From the NCBI GenBank assembly GCA_001939145.1, contig LSRX01000250.1, positions 266,728-330,727 on the forward strand: a stretch of 64,000 bases of DNA. Reading direction: 5' to 3'. Source of the stretch: Symbiodinium microadriaticum. Taxonomy: Eukaryota; Sar; Dinophyceae; Suessiales; Symbiodiniaceae. Shown in pieces: positions 48,453 to 58,999 of this stretch; position 1 is the first letter of the stretch; every line of letters begins with the position of its first letter. The translations under genes were made by a program, and so were the position numbers. The notes under the pieces are model-generated. The model made no database searches. It was not told the DNA's origin and worked only from the letters and a program-made list of their open reading frames with translations.

Positions 48453-48890
48453 GTGTATGTGTGTGTGTGTGTGTGTGTTGCGTGTTGCGTGTTGCGTGTT
48501 GCGTGTTGCGTGTTGCGTGTTGCGTGTTGCGTGTTGCGTGTTGTGTGTTGTCTGTTGTCTGTTGTGTGTTGTCTGTTACAGTATCTGTTATCTGTTGTCT
48601 GTTGTGTGTTGTCTGTTGTGTGTTGTGTGTTGTGAGTTGTGAGTTGTGAGATGTGTTGTCTGTTGTGTGTTGTGTTGTTGTGTTGTTGTGTTGTGTGTTG
48701 TGTGTTGTGTGGTGTGTGTTGTGTGGTGTGTGTTGTGTGGTGTGTGTTGTGTGGTGTGTGTTCTGTGTCTGTGTCTGTGTCTGTGTCTGTGTCTGTGGCT
48801 GTGGCTGTGGCTGTGGCTGTGGCTGTGGCTGTGGCTGTGGCTGGGGCTGGGGCTGCGGCTGCGGCTGCGGCTGTGGCTGTGGCTGTGTTT
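48365..48890. repeat. Stepwise compound microsatellite
   Basis: The array starts as GT repeats (48370-48478). It changes to about nine copies of a 7-mer, GTGTTGC (48479-48541), then to GTGTTGT/GTCTGTT mixtures, a 14-mer GTGTGGTGTGTGTT (about 48705-48760) and TGTGTC hexamers (about 48763-48796). It ends with TGTGGC, TGGGGC and TGCGGC hexamers (48797-48885). Neighbouring blocks differ by single base changes. Confidence 0.95.
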
Positions 48891-48989
48891 GTGTTTTTCG
48901 TGAGTACTATGCCTTACGAGTTTTTGGACTGTTGCGAATAACCTGGAACTGAGACTGCTTGCCCAAACCTGCTGCTTCCCTGCTTCTGT

Positions 48990-49730
48990 CATGGCGTCAG
49001 AGCGGATAAACCGCCTTCAGCCGTCACCTGGGGGGGGTCGGCGGCAGTGGCAACCATTAAATCGGGCAACGCCCTGGGCTGCTGCCGCAGGCCATGGCCC
49101 TGCATTAGCGGAGCGGAAAGCAATGCCGCCGACCCCTGCATCGTCATGGGACCCTCGTTTCTCCATCGGGCCGTGCGGGACCTGGTTGGGAGGCTTACCC
49201 GGCAACGCACACGTTTTGCGGCCATTCCCCACGGTATGGCGTTTTGGGGCAGCCGCGGACGAACACCTGGGCGGCACGCCGCAAGCATCATGAGCACCCG
49301 GCGCCTGCGCAGCGGCCCATCAAGCGCAGGCCGATGTTTTCGGAGGCCAGGGGGGGGTACCGGAAGGCCTGACATTGGTGCCCCCAGGGATCCTACCGTG
49401 CCGTCAAGAAACCCGAACCCGCAAGAACCGACCAACCGCCCCAAGACAAGACCCGGCAAACACCACCACAACCGAACGAAAGAAGAACCGAGGCACTCTT
49501 GCAGAGGACTCCCGCTCTTTTTCCACTCGGTGGATCGCACAGAGCTCAAGTACGAAGGAAGACTTCAACGCCGCTCGCACACCTTCGCGGGACTCTTCCA
49601 ACCCGGCGAAGACACGCACGGAAGTGAAGCCTTCAGCGTAGATTGCCTTCTGCACGTCCGCACTGACGCCTGCTTCCTCCATCTGGAAGCGAAGATCCGC
49701 ATCCGCCGAAGCGAGCACATCGATCGTCAT
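48990..49730 (-). pseudogene. Possible retroelement ORF remnant with a helical N-terminus
   Basis: From an ATG at 49730 the minus strand encodes MTIDVLASADADLRFQMEEA and then GVSADVQKAIYAEGFTSVRV, a short helical domain of the type found at the start of retroelement ORFs. The frame degrades into arginine-rich, low-information sequence by about 49500. Continuing frames to 48990 are open only because the DNA is GC-rich. It lies downstream of the tyrosine-recombinase gene and may be part of another copy of the same element. Family assignment is tentative. Confidence 0.35.
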
Positions 49731-50060
49731 GATGCAAGCACTAGAAATCCAGCACAAGCGGAAGCAAGACGAACGCAAAAGACTTGGAGCCACAGGTACT
49801 TCTGCGAGTAAGCATTGGCATCCGCCAACTCACGCGAATCCTCGCGAGATGCACACAGCGACAAAACGCTGCAAACGCGAGAGACGCACACCTGCGTTCT
49901 CTCATACTGAAATGAGGACACTCCATCGCGTCAAGCGTGACAAAAGACGCAGGCCATACAATATTGCACCGGCAGCGCCACACACAAGGCCTATCCTATG
50001 CAGCACAGAACCTATCCAAGGCCCTACGCAACCCCTGCTCGTTGGAGCAGCAACGGCACC

Positions 50061-52086
50061 CTAGTCTTCACCGTCACTCGCACGGCCGGAGTCGTCTGCT
50101 TCTTCGGCTTCTGACACAGTGGATTCTCCAGGGCGCCAACAGTGCTGACAGGCCAGGTTGTACACTAGCCCTTTCAGGTCCCACACAGGCTCCGATTCCT
50201 GCACTTCCAGCACAGAAACACCACAACCACCACGGCGATGGAGTCTGCGTAGACGCTTCTTGCCGACGACAGTAACGAAAAAGGGGCTATGCAAGTCGGC
50301 GTCATCTACGTCCTCAACAGTCTCAACGGCCTCAGCAGAGACCGATGGAGCAGGAACGAGTGGCTCGGGCACGCGCAAACACCATTTTGCAGGCAAGTGA
50401 AAATTAGAGCACTGGCGTTGGATTGGGCCAGGAGCGACTCCACGAGCACGCAAGTGAGTCTCAAGTTCATCAAGACCAGCACTGCGAAGATCCCATCGAT
50501 CTGGGCCACAGAAGTAATTAACCAGCCTCTCTTGCAGACCAATCACAACCTGTTGAGCCGTCCTCAAATACTCGTCGGACGAGGAAACGTGCCATCGACC
50601 GACGTAGTCCCGTAGCTCCTTGCTCACCTCGATGGCCGCCAGCATGCTGTTAAGCCAGTTTCGCTCAGAGTGCTCTTTCCAGAAGACGGCAGCGGCATCG
50701 CAGACGAGCAACGGGTGCTTGGACTGCACCCAAGTGGAGCCTTGTCGACGTGGAACATGCAGGCGACGCAGCAACTGAACACTCAAACCTGCAGAATCTG
50801 CGTACTCCGCCATGCGTGTGCAGACACCGGTCCAGTCAGGCTTGGGTAACGGAAGGAAATAGTCCCGACCAAAAGACATCTCGGGATCTGACCAAACCTT
50901 GCAACCGACGGTAAGCCAGTCAGGCGCCATGAAGTAGGCACTGTGACAAATGTAGATGGGAAGATGACGAATCCGCTTGCCAGCCCCCGTGGTCTTCGTC
51001 TTCTCGAGCACGCCAACCAAACCCAAGCGATTCAGCCGCAGACTAGAAGGGTTTAAACCACACAATGTGACAAGTCACTGGAGCGACACGCTGTCCATAA
51101 TTTAAGTAGCTTGCAGAAAGCAAGACCGCGCGCATACAAAGGTGCTTGAACATCCACGACCATAAGCTCTAAAGCTCCCACCATCACCAGGGGCAGCAGC
51201 GGAGCTTTCCGCGTCGGAGGGGCACCGACTTCAAGGTCGTGTGTGGCCTGGTTAACAAAATTTCGCAGAATTTGCGAAGCAGACATGCGCTCGGGCCCAG
51301 GTACGCCCCAGGTACGCAGCCAACTTTTTCCATGAAAGCAAACGCTGACACAACAGCTTCTGGTACAGTGCGACCACAATGCTCATCTACACGCTCACGC
51401 AGGTAGTCCAGCACGACGCCTACGTGCGAAGGCCAGGGACATCCACAAGCACCCAAGCAAAAGTTCCGGAGCTTGCGCCACTCGCGGACCTTTTTGCGAA
51501 TTGTCGAAGCTCTCATAGCACCCTGGGATGCTACAATGATCTCTTCGGGTGCAGATGCGAGCTGTGCTTGCGCGGCAATAGGTAGGCCTGCCTCGGAGAC
51601 GAGCTCTGCCAATTCCCGCCGCCAATGAAGCAAGCGCTGCTTGTCAACAGCTTCGCGAGACTGCCCGTCTTCAACCCGGGAAAGCTGCTTGGGACCCCGC
51701 AGAAGAAGCTTGCCACTGCGTCGACAAGCCCCGGATTTCGAGCGCAACCACGATAAAGTGTCACAGAGGCCCGGGACAGTCGTTTCAGACTGGGGAAGTC
51801 GCCGAGCAAGAAGCACACGTTGCCAGGCAGGATCCACGAGGCTGCGACGTTTGCAGGCGGCCGAAGCTTCCCCCTGTGCTTGTGCCCATAAAGCACGTGC
51901 CACATTGCTCAAGTGAGCGTCTCCGGGTGCATACTGTGCCACCAAGCTGGCCATGTCGTCTGCACTGTCCACCAAGAAGGCGAGGACACACGCCGATGGG
52001 ACCAAACCACTCGCAGAGCCATACTCGGCACGGAATCTGCGAGGCAACGTTGCCCATAGCTCAGCGGCAGATTTGCTGCTGTTCAT
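50061..52086 (-). pseudogene. Tyrosine recombinase of a DIRS/Ngaro- or Crypton-like element
   Basis: From an ATG at 52086 the first frame (to 51184) carries a helical N-terminal region and a core-binding-like segment (STIRKKVREWRKLRNF...WPSHVGVVLDYL). A second frame (51245-51075) contains LLKLWTACRSSDL, whose arginine fits box I of tyrosine recombinases. A third frame (51065-50061) continues with KTTGAGKRIRHLPI, the box II HxxR motif (HSER) and GRW...SSDEYLRT, where the tyrosine sits 34 residues after the histidine. All key catalytic residues therefore survive, but two frame changes, near 51180-51250 and 51070, break the gene. The acidic serine-rich tail (EAEEADDSGRASDGED) ends at 50061. No reverse transcriptase or RNase H was found beside it, so it could be Crypton-like or a truncated DIRS-type element. 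Confidence 0.75.
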
Positions 52087-52617
52087 CGCAGCAATACAAA
52101 ACGAAAAGAGCACAAAAACAAGAACGCAGTCCGAAAGCACTGCAGGCCCTCGAGCAAGACACTCGACCCTACACAGTGATGCACGGACAACTGGAGCAAT
52201 CACACATGTCAAGCCATATGCAGTTGCACTCATGCCTTGCCTACCAGCACACAAAGCACTCCCGGATCCCACTTCGTGCCCAGCGCAATGATGCTGATGA
52301 TGCTCACTGGAAGCCCTCCCACGCGCACAATGGGGGAGAGGAGGGGGCGCGCGCGCACCGCGCCCTTCCCTGCGGTCCTATAAGCTTCTCGCGGTTTGGG
52401 GTGCGGCCCTCTAAATATGAAATCAATCTGAGTGCGAGCTTCGCCCTGTACGTACGTACAGTGACGGCGGCAGTGCCACGTATTCGATGCAACCAGGCGA
52501 GGCCTGCGAACCAGGTTGGTCAGGTTTGGTTCGTCCGGCTTAGGATCTGACGGCGGTGCCGTTTTGGGGCCAACAAGCGACTGTGTCGTAGTCATTGAGG
52601 TATTAAAATTTTTTCAG

Positions 52618-53097
52618 CTACGATGAGGTGTTACGTTGCGGCACCCTGTCGCTGCGGTTGTCCTGCTGTGTTTTGAAAGATGACCACACGTGCTGATAGA
52701 CAGCTAACATGGCCAATCTTGCTCCTACCCAGTACGCCCGAACTTCGAGCACGCGGCCAGTTTGCCACTCCTTCCAGCGTATTTGAGCCTTATTGAATCT
52801 GGGAGAGAACAAAACCATTAAGCCGTCTGCAGCGGCAGTGGGCGGAGTTTTGTTAGATTTGCTTACCGCCTGTTTGCGATCCTTGCTGCTGGAGCACGCC
52901 TGCCTTGAGCTTGCAACGGCTGAGCTACCTGAAAAAACACCGTACCACCCTGCAACCGTAAACTCAGAAGATTCCTTCCAGTGGGTTTCCTGCAGACTCA
53001 AGATCAAGATATCACAATATTTCTCAGCTTCGAAATCTAACCAAGTTTTGATCTCAGCCCATCGTTGCTGCCCGAGGTGACCTGCATTCCATGACAT
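52618..53097 (-). pseudogene. LINE-type AP endonuclease domain fragment
   Basis: The minus-strand frame reads VMSWNAGHLGQQRWAEIKTW and then YCDILILSLQETHW, matching the start of exonuclease-endonuclease-phosphatase domains in non-LTR retrotransposon ORF2 (the N in SWN and the E in QETHW are catalytic). It continues for about 150 residues and then ends at a stop at 52618. The reverse transcriptase is missing, since the next sequence belongs to the tyrosine-recombinase element. This is a truncated LINE. Confidence 0.75.
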
Positions 53098-53109
53098 AAC
53101 GCTCACCGG

Positions 53110-53600
53110 ACGGCATTGCTGACTTGCTCTTCGTGGAACGGGAGCTGAGCTTGCCGGACCTCCCTGGCGAGCTGGCGGGCAATTTCCTGTACGCCTGAGC
53201 AGCTGCGGGGTAAGCGATTAATGTCCGCTGTAAGGCACAGGGGCCTGGCTTTGAATGACTGTCCTGCATGCACGTTTGAATGAATGCAAACGCAAAATTG
53301 GGAAGTTTTGCGAGTGCACTGGAAGCAACGCCATCCGCTGTTTTCGCTACAGAGTAGCTCCCTCCAATGCGCGGTAAGTGGAAACCCTGCCGCCTCCCCA
53401 GTGTAGCCTAGACAGAGACTGGGTCCAGGAATTGGGACCTGGCGGATGCAGACCGGCTTAGCAAAGGAGGCACATGGCTCAAAAGTGGTGCCAACTCACC
53501 GCACAGTTAAGTAAAGAGGCCTGGTAGGAACCTCTAAAGAGTTGGGGCCCAAAGCCTGTTCGAAAGCCTCACGAGCTACCCTGCCAGTCTGATCCCGGCT
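53110..53600. other. No gene recognised
   Basis: Sequence upstream of the endonuclease fragment. A basic Ser/Lys/Arg-rich frame at 53120-53230 (minus) might be the linker before the LINE endonuclease. Confidence 0.4.
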
Positions 53601-53619
53601 ACAACAAAAACAACAACGA

Positions 53620-53800
53620 CGATGCCACTGCCGCCACCGCCACCACCACCACCACCACCAACACCAGCACCACCACCACTGCAACTACAACTAGGACGAG
53701 CAGTAGCACTAGCACCGGCACTAGCGCACCGGTAGCAGCACCACCAAATCCACTGCCAGAACGAATACCACTGTCACCACCACTGAAGCTACAACTACCA
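53620..53800. repeat. CAC/ACT trinucleotide array
   Basis: Imperfect CCA/CAC/ACT triplets, densest at 53630-53690, lie immediately 3' (in minus orientation) of the ORF ending at 53804. Confidence 0.9.
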
Positions 53801-53803
53801 CTG

Positions 53804-54780
53804 CTACTGCAGCTCAGGACACCTTTGCACGCGCTGCTCGAGGTGGAAGCGGAGCTTGATGTCCGAGCGGAGGAGACCGGCATGGTTCGTCTTGATGACC
53901 GCCATGCTGTGCTTGTGGTGCTGCAAGTAGATGTCCCAGAAGTTCGTGTGGTCGCATCCGAGCTGCTGGCACACGGGGTGCCATACGTGCTGAAGCTTTT
54001 CTATGGTGGCGTCGAGGGATCCGTTCGTGGCATGGCTGTCCAAGATCTGGTGACTGTTGGCGGCCGCCACTCGAAGTGCCAAGGCCATGCTTGCGGTGGC
54101 CATGTGCTCCGTGCCAAGCTCAGAAATGAGTCGCTGCGAAGCCTCATGGCTGTCGGAATCGAGCTGCAAGAACGAAGGGTCATGCTCCGATCCGTCACAT
54201 ACAAAGGCCTCCGGCAAGAGGATGTCGCTTGCGAGGGTGCTGCCCTCCTCGTGGTCCAAGGCGTCGCGAAGCAGTGGCCAGGTGATCTCTTCGAAGCGGG
54301 TGACCTGCTCAAGGATCATGGCGTAGACCTCCATGCTCACATAGGCCGGCACAGCGGCCTGAATGACGCATGAAGCCGCCACGATGCAGGCCATGTAGCT
54401 TCTGAGATCCTCGTGGAAACAAGGGTTTCCATCAGTCGCTCGGCTGAGGACGTCATCCAGAATCGCGTAGAAGCCCGCGGCCTTGTCCATCACGAATGGC
54501 ACGTCATGTCCGAAGTCGCTCGCGCGGAAGGTGATGTTCCCACCTACCAGGTTTCCATCTCGGAGAAGTTGTGTGCAGTTTGTGAGGTTGATGACCGCGA
54601 GGGGCAAGGCCACAGTCAACTCCTGCACATACTGGATCTGCGATGCTGGGATGTGCGGCTCGCGAAACTTGTAGGCCAAGCACGGGAGCAACCGGAGGAA
54701 GCCGAAGCTGAAATGAAACTTCATTCGGGAGTCTGAGAAACGGAACTCGCCTCTGTTCAGGCGATCGCGAATGATCAATG
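53804..54780 (-). CDS. Unrecognised protein, long open (probably terminal) exon, about 325 aa
   Basis: This is the longest convincing uninterrupted coding stretch in the window. An acceptor (TATTTGCAG) at 54781-54789 gives a phase-1 start reading ALIIRDRLNRGEFRFSDSRM. An internal ATG at 54724 would give 306 residues starting MKFHFSFGFLRLLPCLAYKF, which could pass for a signal sequence. The protein is helix-rich and acidic (DKAAGFYAILDDVLSRA; EGSTLASDILLPEAF), has NLTN and NGS glycosylation-type sites and ends QRCPELQ. No known domain is recognised. Its phase-1 acceptor and its position downstream of the same-strand cysteine modules (55563-61649) suggest that it may be their 3' terminal exon. 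Confidence 0.6.
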
Positions 54781-54799
54781 CTGCAAATAGCTCCAAAAA

Positions 54800-55560
54800 G
54801 GCGTCAGCTTCTGGCTAGATCACACTCAGACCAAACGCAGCAAGCCGTGAAACCTTGCACAGCCCCACAACCTAACACAACAAAGCACCTCACACTTAGT
54901 GCGAAGTCGTGCATCTGCAGCTCAATTGAAATCTGTTCCCATGATCCCTTAAGTAACTTAGCTATTTTCCCAAGTGGCCCGAAGCAGACGCGTCATCTAC
55001 AAAGCAACAAAAGCAGCTGCTTTGAATGCATTTTGCCTCGTCATTGAAGGTTGCCCGTAAGCCGCAGAGTTTCGGATTCTTTTGGAGCTCCTGGACAAGC
55101 AAAATGTCCAAGTGTTGCTGTCAGCTTGAAGGCCCTATGGCCTTCAAAGAGCGATTTTCTGCACGGCTGCCCAATGGTACGACGGCAGCATCAAACATCA
55201 TGACACGCTCCGAAATGCCATCCCCTTCCTATAACACGCTTCAGCTGCGTCGCTTGGTTCAGCACAGCCCCATGTGCGTGTGACTCGAGGCGGATCCGTC
55301 CTCCTTGCACGTCGCCGCTGGCGTTGCTCCTCAGCGGCATGCAAAACTGATGAGGCTTCCTGCAGTCCCACTGACCAGGTTTTGAAGAGGACGATGACAA
55401 GTTTCATGAAACAAAGGCCTCGTCGCGGCCTCTAGTCCACCAACACATTGCGACATAAAATCACCGCACGGATGCTTCTCTGCTACCGCAAGTTTCTTTG
55501 TATAGGTTCTTAGCCATTGGCACGGACCGGACAGACCCTTTCATCTGCACAGACCCTCCG
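54800..55560. other. No gene recognised
   Basis: Possibly intron between the terminal exon candidate at 53804-54780 and the cysteine module at 55563-55607. Nothing further was seen. Confidence 0.4.
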
Positions 55561-55562
55561 GC

Positions 55563-55607
55563 CTTTTCCACAGTTGGTCCCCGTGCAGCCCTGATCGCAG
55601 TTCTCAC
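55563..55607 (-). CDS. Cysteine-repeat exon, 45 bp
   Basis: The residues are (G)ENCDQGCTGTNCGK(G): C-x3-C-x4-C, fitting the nine-residue unit. The acceptor GCGAG|G and the GC donor give phase 1 at both ends and a length divisible by three. This is the most downstream module found. Confidence 0.5.
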
Positions 55608-55922
55608 CTCGCCGGTCACACATTTGTCGAGGTGCACAGGAGAAATCCTGAAAGCTTCGAAAGGCTCCCCGAAGAGCGCATGGGGCACAAGGGCATACAA
55701 GCCATGACAATATTGATGGGTTAGGATGGCTAGGATTCTCCTGAGCCAGGAGAATCGTCATTTCACGAATCCGCTTGCGTCGTCTTGCAATAGTGGCTGC
55801 ATCGGAGTTGCGGGATAACTACTTTGATTTTGGTGAGGTAGAGTGGAGTAGAACGCGGCATGAAGGAGCCGGTGTATGAACAAGAAGTATGAACAAGACG
55901 AAGAGAACATGCTCGATCACCA

Positions 55923-56243
55923 TTGCCAAAACATTTCTGTAGTGAACACAAACTGGGCAAACGAGTTTTCCTCGGTCAGACTAGGCCGTCACGTTCCAAA
56001 GACTTGGCGACGTGCCTGCATGAACAAGCCCAATGTGCGCAAGTCATGGCCCCGGCTGGGCATCAAACACCCATTCCAATGCAATCTTCCCCGATTCAGC
56101 CTTCGCATCCCATTGCACAGCCTTCGCCCTTGCAGCCAGCTCCCTCGGAGAGTGCTTCAGCATATCATAGCAGTCCACATAGGGAAGCTGCGCTTGGCTT
56201 TGGTAGAGGGCTTCTTAAGCTGGTCACGGCAAGTACTGAGTAG
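55923..56243 (+). CDS. Weak plus-strand ORF, proline-rich
   Basis: A plus-strand frame contains AGHQTPIPMQSSPIQPSHPI and further Pro/Ser/Gln-rich residues. It overlaps a minus-strand cysteine module (56101-56143), so at most one is real, and I favour the minus-strand reading. No family. Confidence 0.15.
   Translation: MPKHFCSEHKLGKRVFLGQTRPSRSKDLATCLHEQAQCAQVMAPAGHQTPIPMQSSPIQPSHPIAQPSPLQPAPSESASAYHSSPHREAALGFGRGLLKLVTASTE
56101..56143 (-). CDS. Cysteine-repeat module, 43 bp
   Basis: It reads GAGCKGEGCAMGCE(G), almost the same as the module at 57090-57147 (CGAGCKGVGCAASCQG). The first cysteine is missing. The GC donor is in phase 1, but the acceptor (CCGAG) gives phase 0, so the exact 5' boundary is uncertain. 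Confidence 0.45.
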
Positions 56244-56643
56244 AGGCAAGACCACGGCATGGCATGCTTCCTCAGCATCTCGTGCATAATCCCGGGCCGA
56301 ACAAGGGGCACCATGGGGCAGAAACCTGTGCCTTGACGGTTACGGCTCCGAACTCCGAACCTTCCTTCGACGATCCCCCCCCTCAGACTCCTTGCATCCA
56401 CAGCACGCAGAAGGCTCCTGCAGAACAGAAGTTGGGCTTGGCCGGCTGAGCTGGAGGTGCTGAGGGCTCCGGATATTGCCGAAACTTCAAACGAATTTTC
56501 AGGATCCCTGGCACTATGAACTTCGACCAGTTACGTCTTCTGTCGAGTAGTCTTAGCTGCTTCGTGCGAGAGCTCTTTCTTCCAAGTTCAGCGTCACGAA
56601 ACTGCCGAGACTAGTGAAGCCAAGACTAGAGTGACTAGGGATC

Positions 56644-56695
56644 CTTTGCAGTTCGCCGCACAACGGCGCCCGACGCAGCCCGCAGCGCAGTGGGA
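56644..56695 (-). CDS. Cysteine-repeat module, 52 bp
   Basis: It reads SHCAAGCVGRRCAANCK(G), with C-x3-C-x4-C-x3-C spacing. The GA donor is in phase 1 and the best AG acceptor in phase 0. Confidence 0.55.
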
Positions 56696-56859
56696 CTTGC
56701 TGCCTCAAAGATGTAAGCCGAGTGCTTGTGCTGAGAAATCTGTCAGAAAACCGACGAGTCTGTAGGGGTTCTGAGGTTTCAGGGTTTAGGGTATTAAGGG
56801 ATCTTAGGATTCAGGGCCGTCAGGGCTCTCGGGTGAAGCATCCGGGCGGCCAGAGGTTC

Positions 56860-56913
56860 CACTGCAGCCGGCACCGCATCGCTCTCCTGTGCACCCCTTG
56901 GCGCACTCGCTTC
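56860..56913 (-). CDS. Cysteine-repeat exon, 54 bp
   Basis: It reads (G)SECAKGCTGERCGAGCS(G), two nine-residue units. The acceptor TCCAG|GA and the GA donor are both in phase 1, and the length is exactly 18 codons. Confidence 0.65.
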
Positions 56914-57089
56914 CTGGAGACGATTCCACTGGAGTTCGGGATTCAGGTTTCTGAAAGGCGAAGTAAAGGGCTTCCGGTGCCAAATCATCAACAGGAGCAG
57001 GTCAAAGTCGCACACTGCAAGCCAGACTTCACACGAGCCTTCCTGACCTGTAGGGCCCAACTGCTGTGACGGTAACTACGGCATCTCGC

Positions 57090-57147
57090 CTTGGCACGAT
57101 GCCGCACAGCCCACACCCTTGCAGCCGGCGCCGCATTTCTCCACATC
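57090..57147 (-). CDS. Cysteine-repeat module, 58 bp
   Basis: It reads DVEKCGAGCKGVGCAASCQ(G), with perfect C-x3-C-x4-C-x3-C spacing. The GC donor is in phase 1 and the acceptor (CGGCAG) in phase 0. Read through, the frame meets a stop three codons later, so it could also be a gene end. Confidence 0.6.
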
Positions 57148-57451
57148 CTGCCGGAGGGAAGGGTAGCAATGCCCAAAGTAGCGGGGCCACGGTTTTAGAT
57201 ATTTTCTCTGGCAGCCTGCATACAAGTTTTCTACAACCCCTCCCCGATTACATCGCTCTGCATCGCTCTGCCTCCAGCTTTCCGCTGCACCTAGGCCAAG
57301 CTCGATCTTTGAACAGACATCTTCAAAGACATGAGCATGGCACAAAGGTCTATATCTATGCCAAATTCTTGCAGCGATCGAGCGCCGTTGCCCCAAGCCG
57401 AACACACCCCTAATTGCTCTTAAGGTCTCGGCTGGAAGGCGCAGAAGTCGC

Positions 57452-57513
57452 CCTCACAACTTTTGGCGCAGGTCGCTCCCACGCACAGGGCACCACATTC
57501 TTCGCCCTTGCAC
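57452..57513 (-). CDS. Cysteine-repeat module, 62 bp
   Basis: It reads CKGEECGALCVGATCAKSCE(G), five cysteines on the same spacing. The GC donor is in phase 1. Without splicing the frame continues to FCAFQPRP and stops at 57420, an alternative gene end. Confidence 0.6.
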
Positions 57514-57572
57514 CTCGGGGGGGCACGCCGTTGTAAGGCTTGCTCATTCAAATCAAGCCCAAACGGATAAGG

Positions 57573-57580
57573 GAGTCTTT

Positions 57581-57606
<26 letters not shown>
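57573..57606. repeat. GA dinucleotide microsatellite
   Basis: About sixteen GA units, followed by a purine-rich tract to about 57745. Confidence 0.95.
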
Positions 57607-57612
<6 letters not shown>

Positions 57613-57906
57613 GAGGAGAACCACGCAAGAGAGACTTTGGAAAGAAGTAGACTATGCAAGAGCGGAACTCCACATGAAGAAAAATGAAGGAGATGGGAAA
57701 GGGAGAGTGGGAGGGGAGCGGGAGGGGGCGGCAGGGGGAGCAGTGGAACCTTTGACCAAACCTCGAAAACAGCTTTACAAACGCACAGACACAACGAAGC
57801 CGGAGAGTGCAGAGAAACCGAGCGAGCCAGCAAAATGGCGAGATCCTGGCCCCGGCAGTTCAGGAAAGGCGCTGCTTCGCACAACTCTGGTCGCCACTCG
57901 TGCCAC

Positions 57907-57933
57907 TCTGGCAGCTCTTGCCGCATCGGTCAC
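57907..57933 (-). CDS. Cysteine-repeat micro-exon candidate, 27 bp
   Basis: It reads (G)DRCGKSCQ(S), one nine-residue unit. The acceptor TTGAG|GT and GT donor are both in phase 1. The similar candidate at 59799-59825 starts with the same GDRCG residues. Confidence 0.45.
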
Positions 57934-58087
57934 CTCAAGGGCGACATGTTGACGGGGTTGGGGTTGAAGGGGTTGGGATTGTACATGAGTTTAAAGAACC
58001 TTAAATAGAAGCAGGATGCCCGGCCCCAAACGGCCCTAACTTTTTCAGGAACGCCCTAACACTTCGATCTCTGCAGCGAAGCCTGGC

Positions 58088-58141
58088 CTGTGCATTGCTG
58101 CGCGCAGGCCGAGCCCTGGCAGCTGAAGGCGCACTCAGGTC
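58088..58141 (-). CDS. Cysteine-repeat exon, 54 bp
   Basis: It reads (G)PECAFSCQGSACAQQCT(G), two nine-residue units. The acceptor GCCAG|GA and GC donor are in phase 1, and the length is exactly 18 codons. Confidence 0.7.
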
Positions 58142-58264
58142 CTGGCTCGAGAAAAGAGCTCTGAAACGTAGCCTTTTTTATCCCTTGTTGTAGGTTTTAG
58201 CTCACTCTGTAGTATCTACAGGCTGGGAGAAGCCCTCATATGCTTTCGGTGGGGGGGAGCCCGC

Positions 58265-58295
58265 CTTGGCACTTCAGGCCACAGCTGCCGATCTC
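58265..58295 (-). CDS. Cysteine-repeat module, 31 bp
   Basis: It reads EIGSCGLKCQ(G), one unit with C-x3-C-x-G. The GC donor is in phase 1 and the acceptor CGCCAG in phase 0. Confidence 0.4.
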
Positions 58296-58376
58296 CTGGC
58301 GCTCTCGGCTCTTGGCTTTCCAAAACAGAGAGCAAGCTCAATGAAGAAAGCCCTCCATCACCGGCCTGAAGATCAC

Positions 58377-58417
58377 CCTGGCATCGGTAGGCACCTCGGA
58401 ACTTGGCTCTGCAGCCG
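58377..58417 (-). CDS. Divergent cysteine module, 41 bp
   Basis: It reads GCRAKFRGAYRCQ(G). The ending CQ-G before a phase-1 GT donor is shared with the other modules, but the internal cysteine spacing is not. Confidence 0.3.
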
Positions 58418-58462
58418 CTGAAAGAGCGGCAGGATTTCTTTTGGCGCCCCCACATCGGCTGC

Positions 58463-58512
58463 CCTGGCATTCTGCAGCGCACTGGTGGCCAATGCACTCG
58501 AAACCACACTGC
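58463..58512 (-). CDS. Cysteine-repeat module, 50 bp
   Basis: It reads QCGFECIGHQCAAECQ(G), two units with perfect cysteine spacing. The GC donor is in phase 1 and the acceptor GCTCCAG in phase 2. Read through, it continues SRCGG. Confidence 0.6.
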
Positions 58513-58999
58513 CTGGAGCGACAGCCAGAAGAGGACGATCAGACATTCTAAGCAGTTTTGCAGTGCTTTGCACGTACTCGCTGTATTCGCAATGCTTTCG
58601 AGATCGTACCGCGTTCAAGCCAGGAAGTGTCGTCCGGTGTGCGAGCGTGGACATCAACGAGGTTTGACACAGTCTTCTCCCATGATTCGCTGAGGAAACC
58701 ACCAACCTCGGATCGCATCAGCAGCCGGACAAATATTTTATCACCCTGCAGGTAATGAAACTACTGGTGCTCGCTGACGCCCAAGTTCAACTCATGAGGA
58801 AGAAAGGACGCCATCGTGACAGAGACTGAGTGTTCTGAATTTCTCTGAATTTCTAGTTGATTATCAAAGAGGCACGTCGGCCTTGCAGTTCTTCCCGACT
58901 AAACAACAACTTCATTTTTCCTCGTGATGTGGAAGTCATGGTACGATCGAACCCAGACTGCCAAGCCAGGATCGATTTATGAGACATCCATACACATCC

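Noticed and set aside
48188..48992. Cys/Val-rich and Ser/His-rich ORFs in the GT-rich array
   Set aside because: Pure microsatellite translation except for the first 55 codons, which are listed as a candidate exon.
49047..49811. 254-aa plus-strand ORF
   Set aside because: All frames are open here because of high GC content. The minus strand has the more protein-like start, and the plus-strand product is Arg/His/Pro-rich and featureless.
58945..58975. GATCGAACCC resembling a tRNA T-arm
   Set aside because: No matching acceptor, D-arm or anticodon stem could be formed around it.
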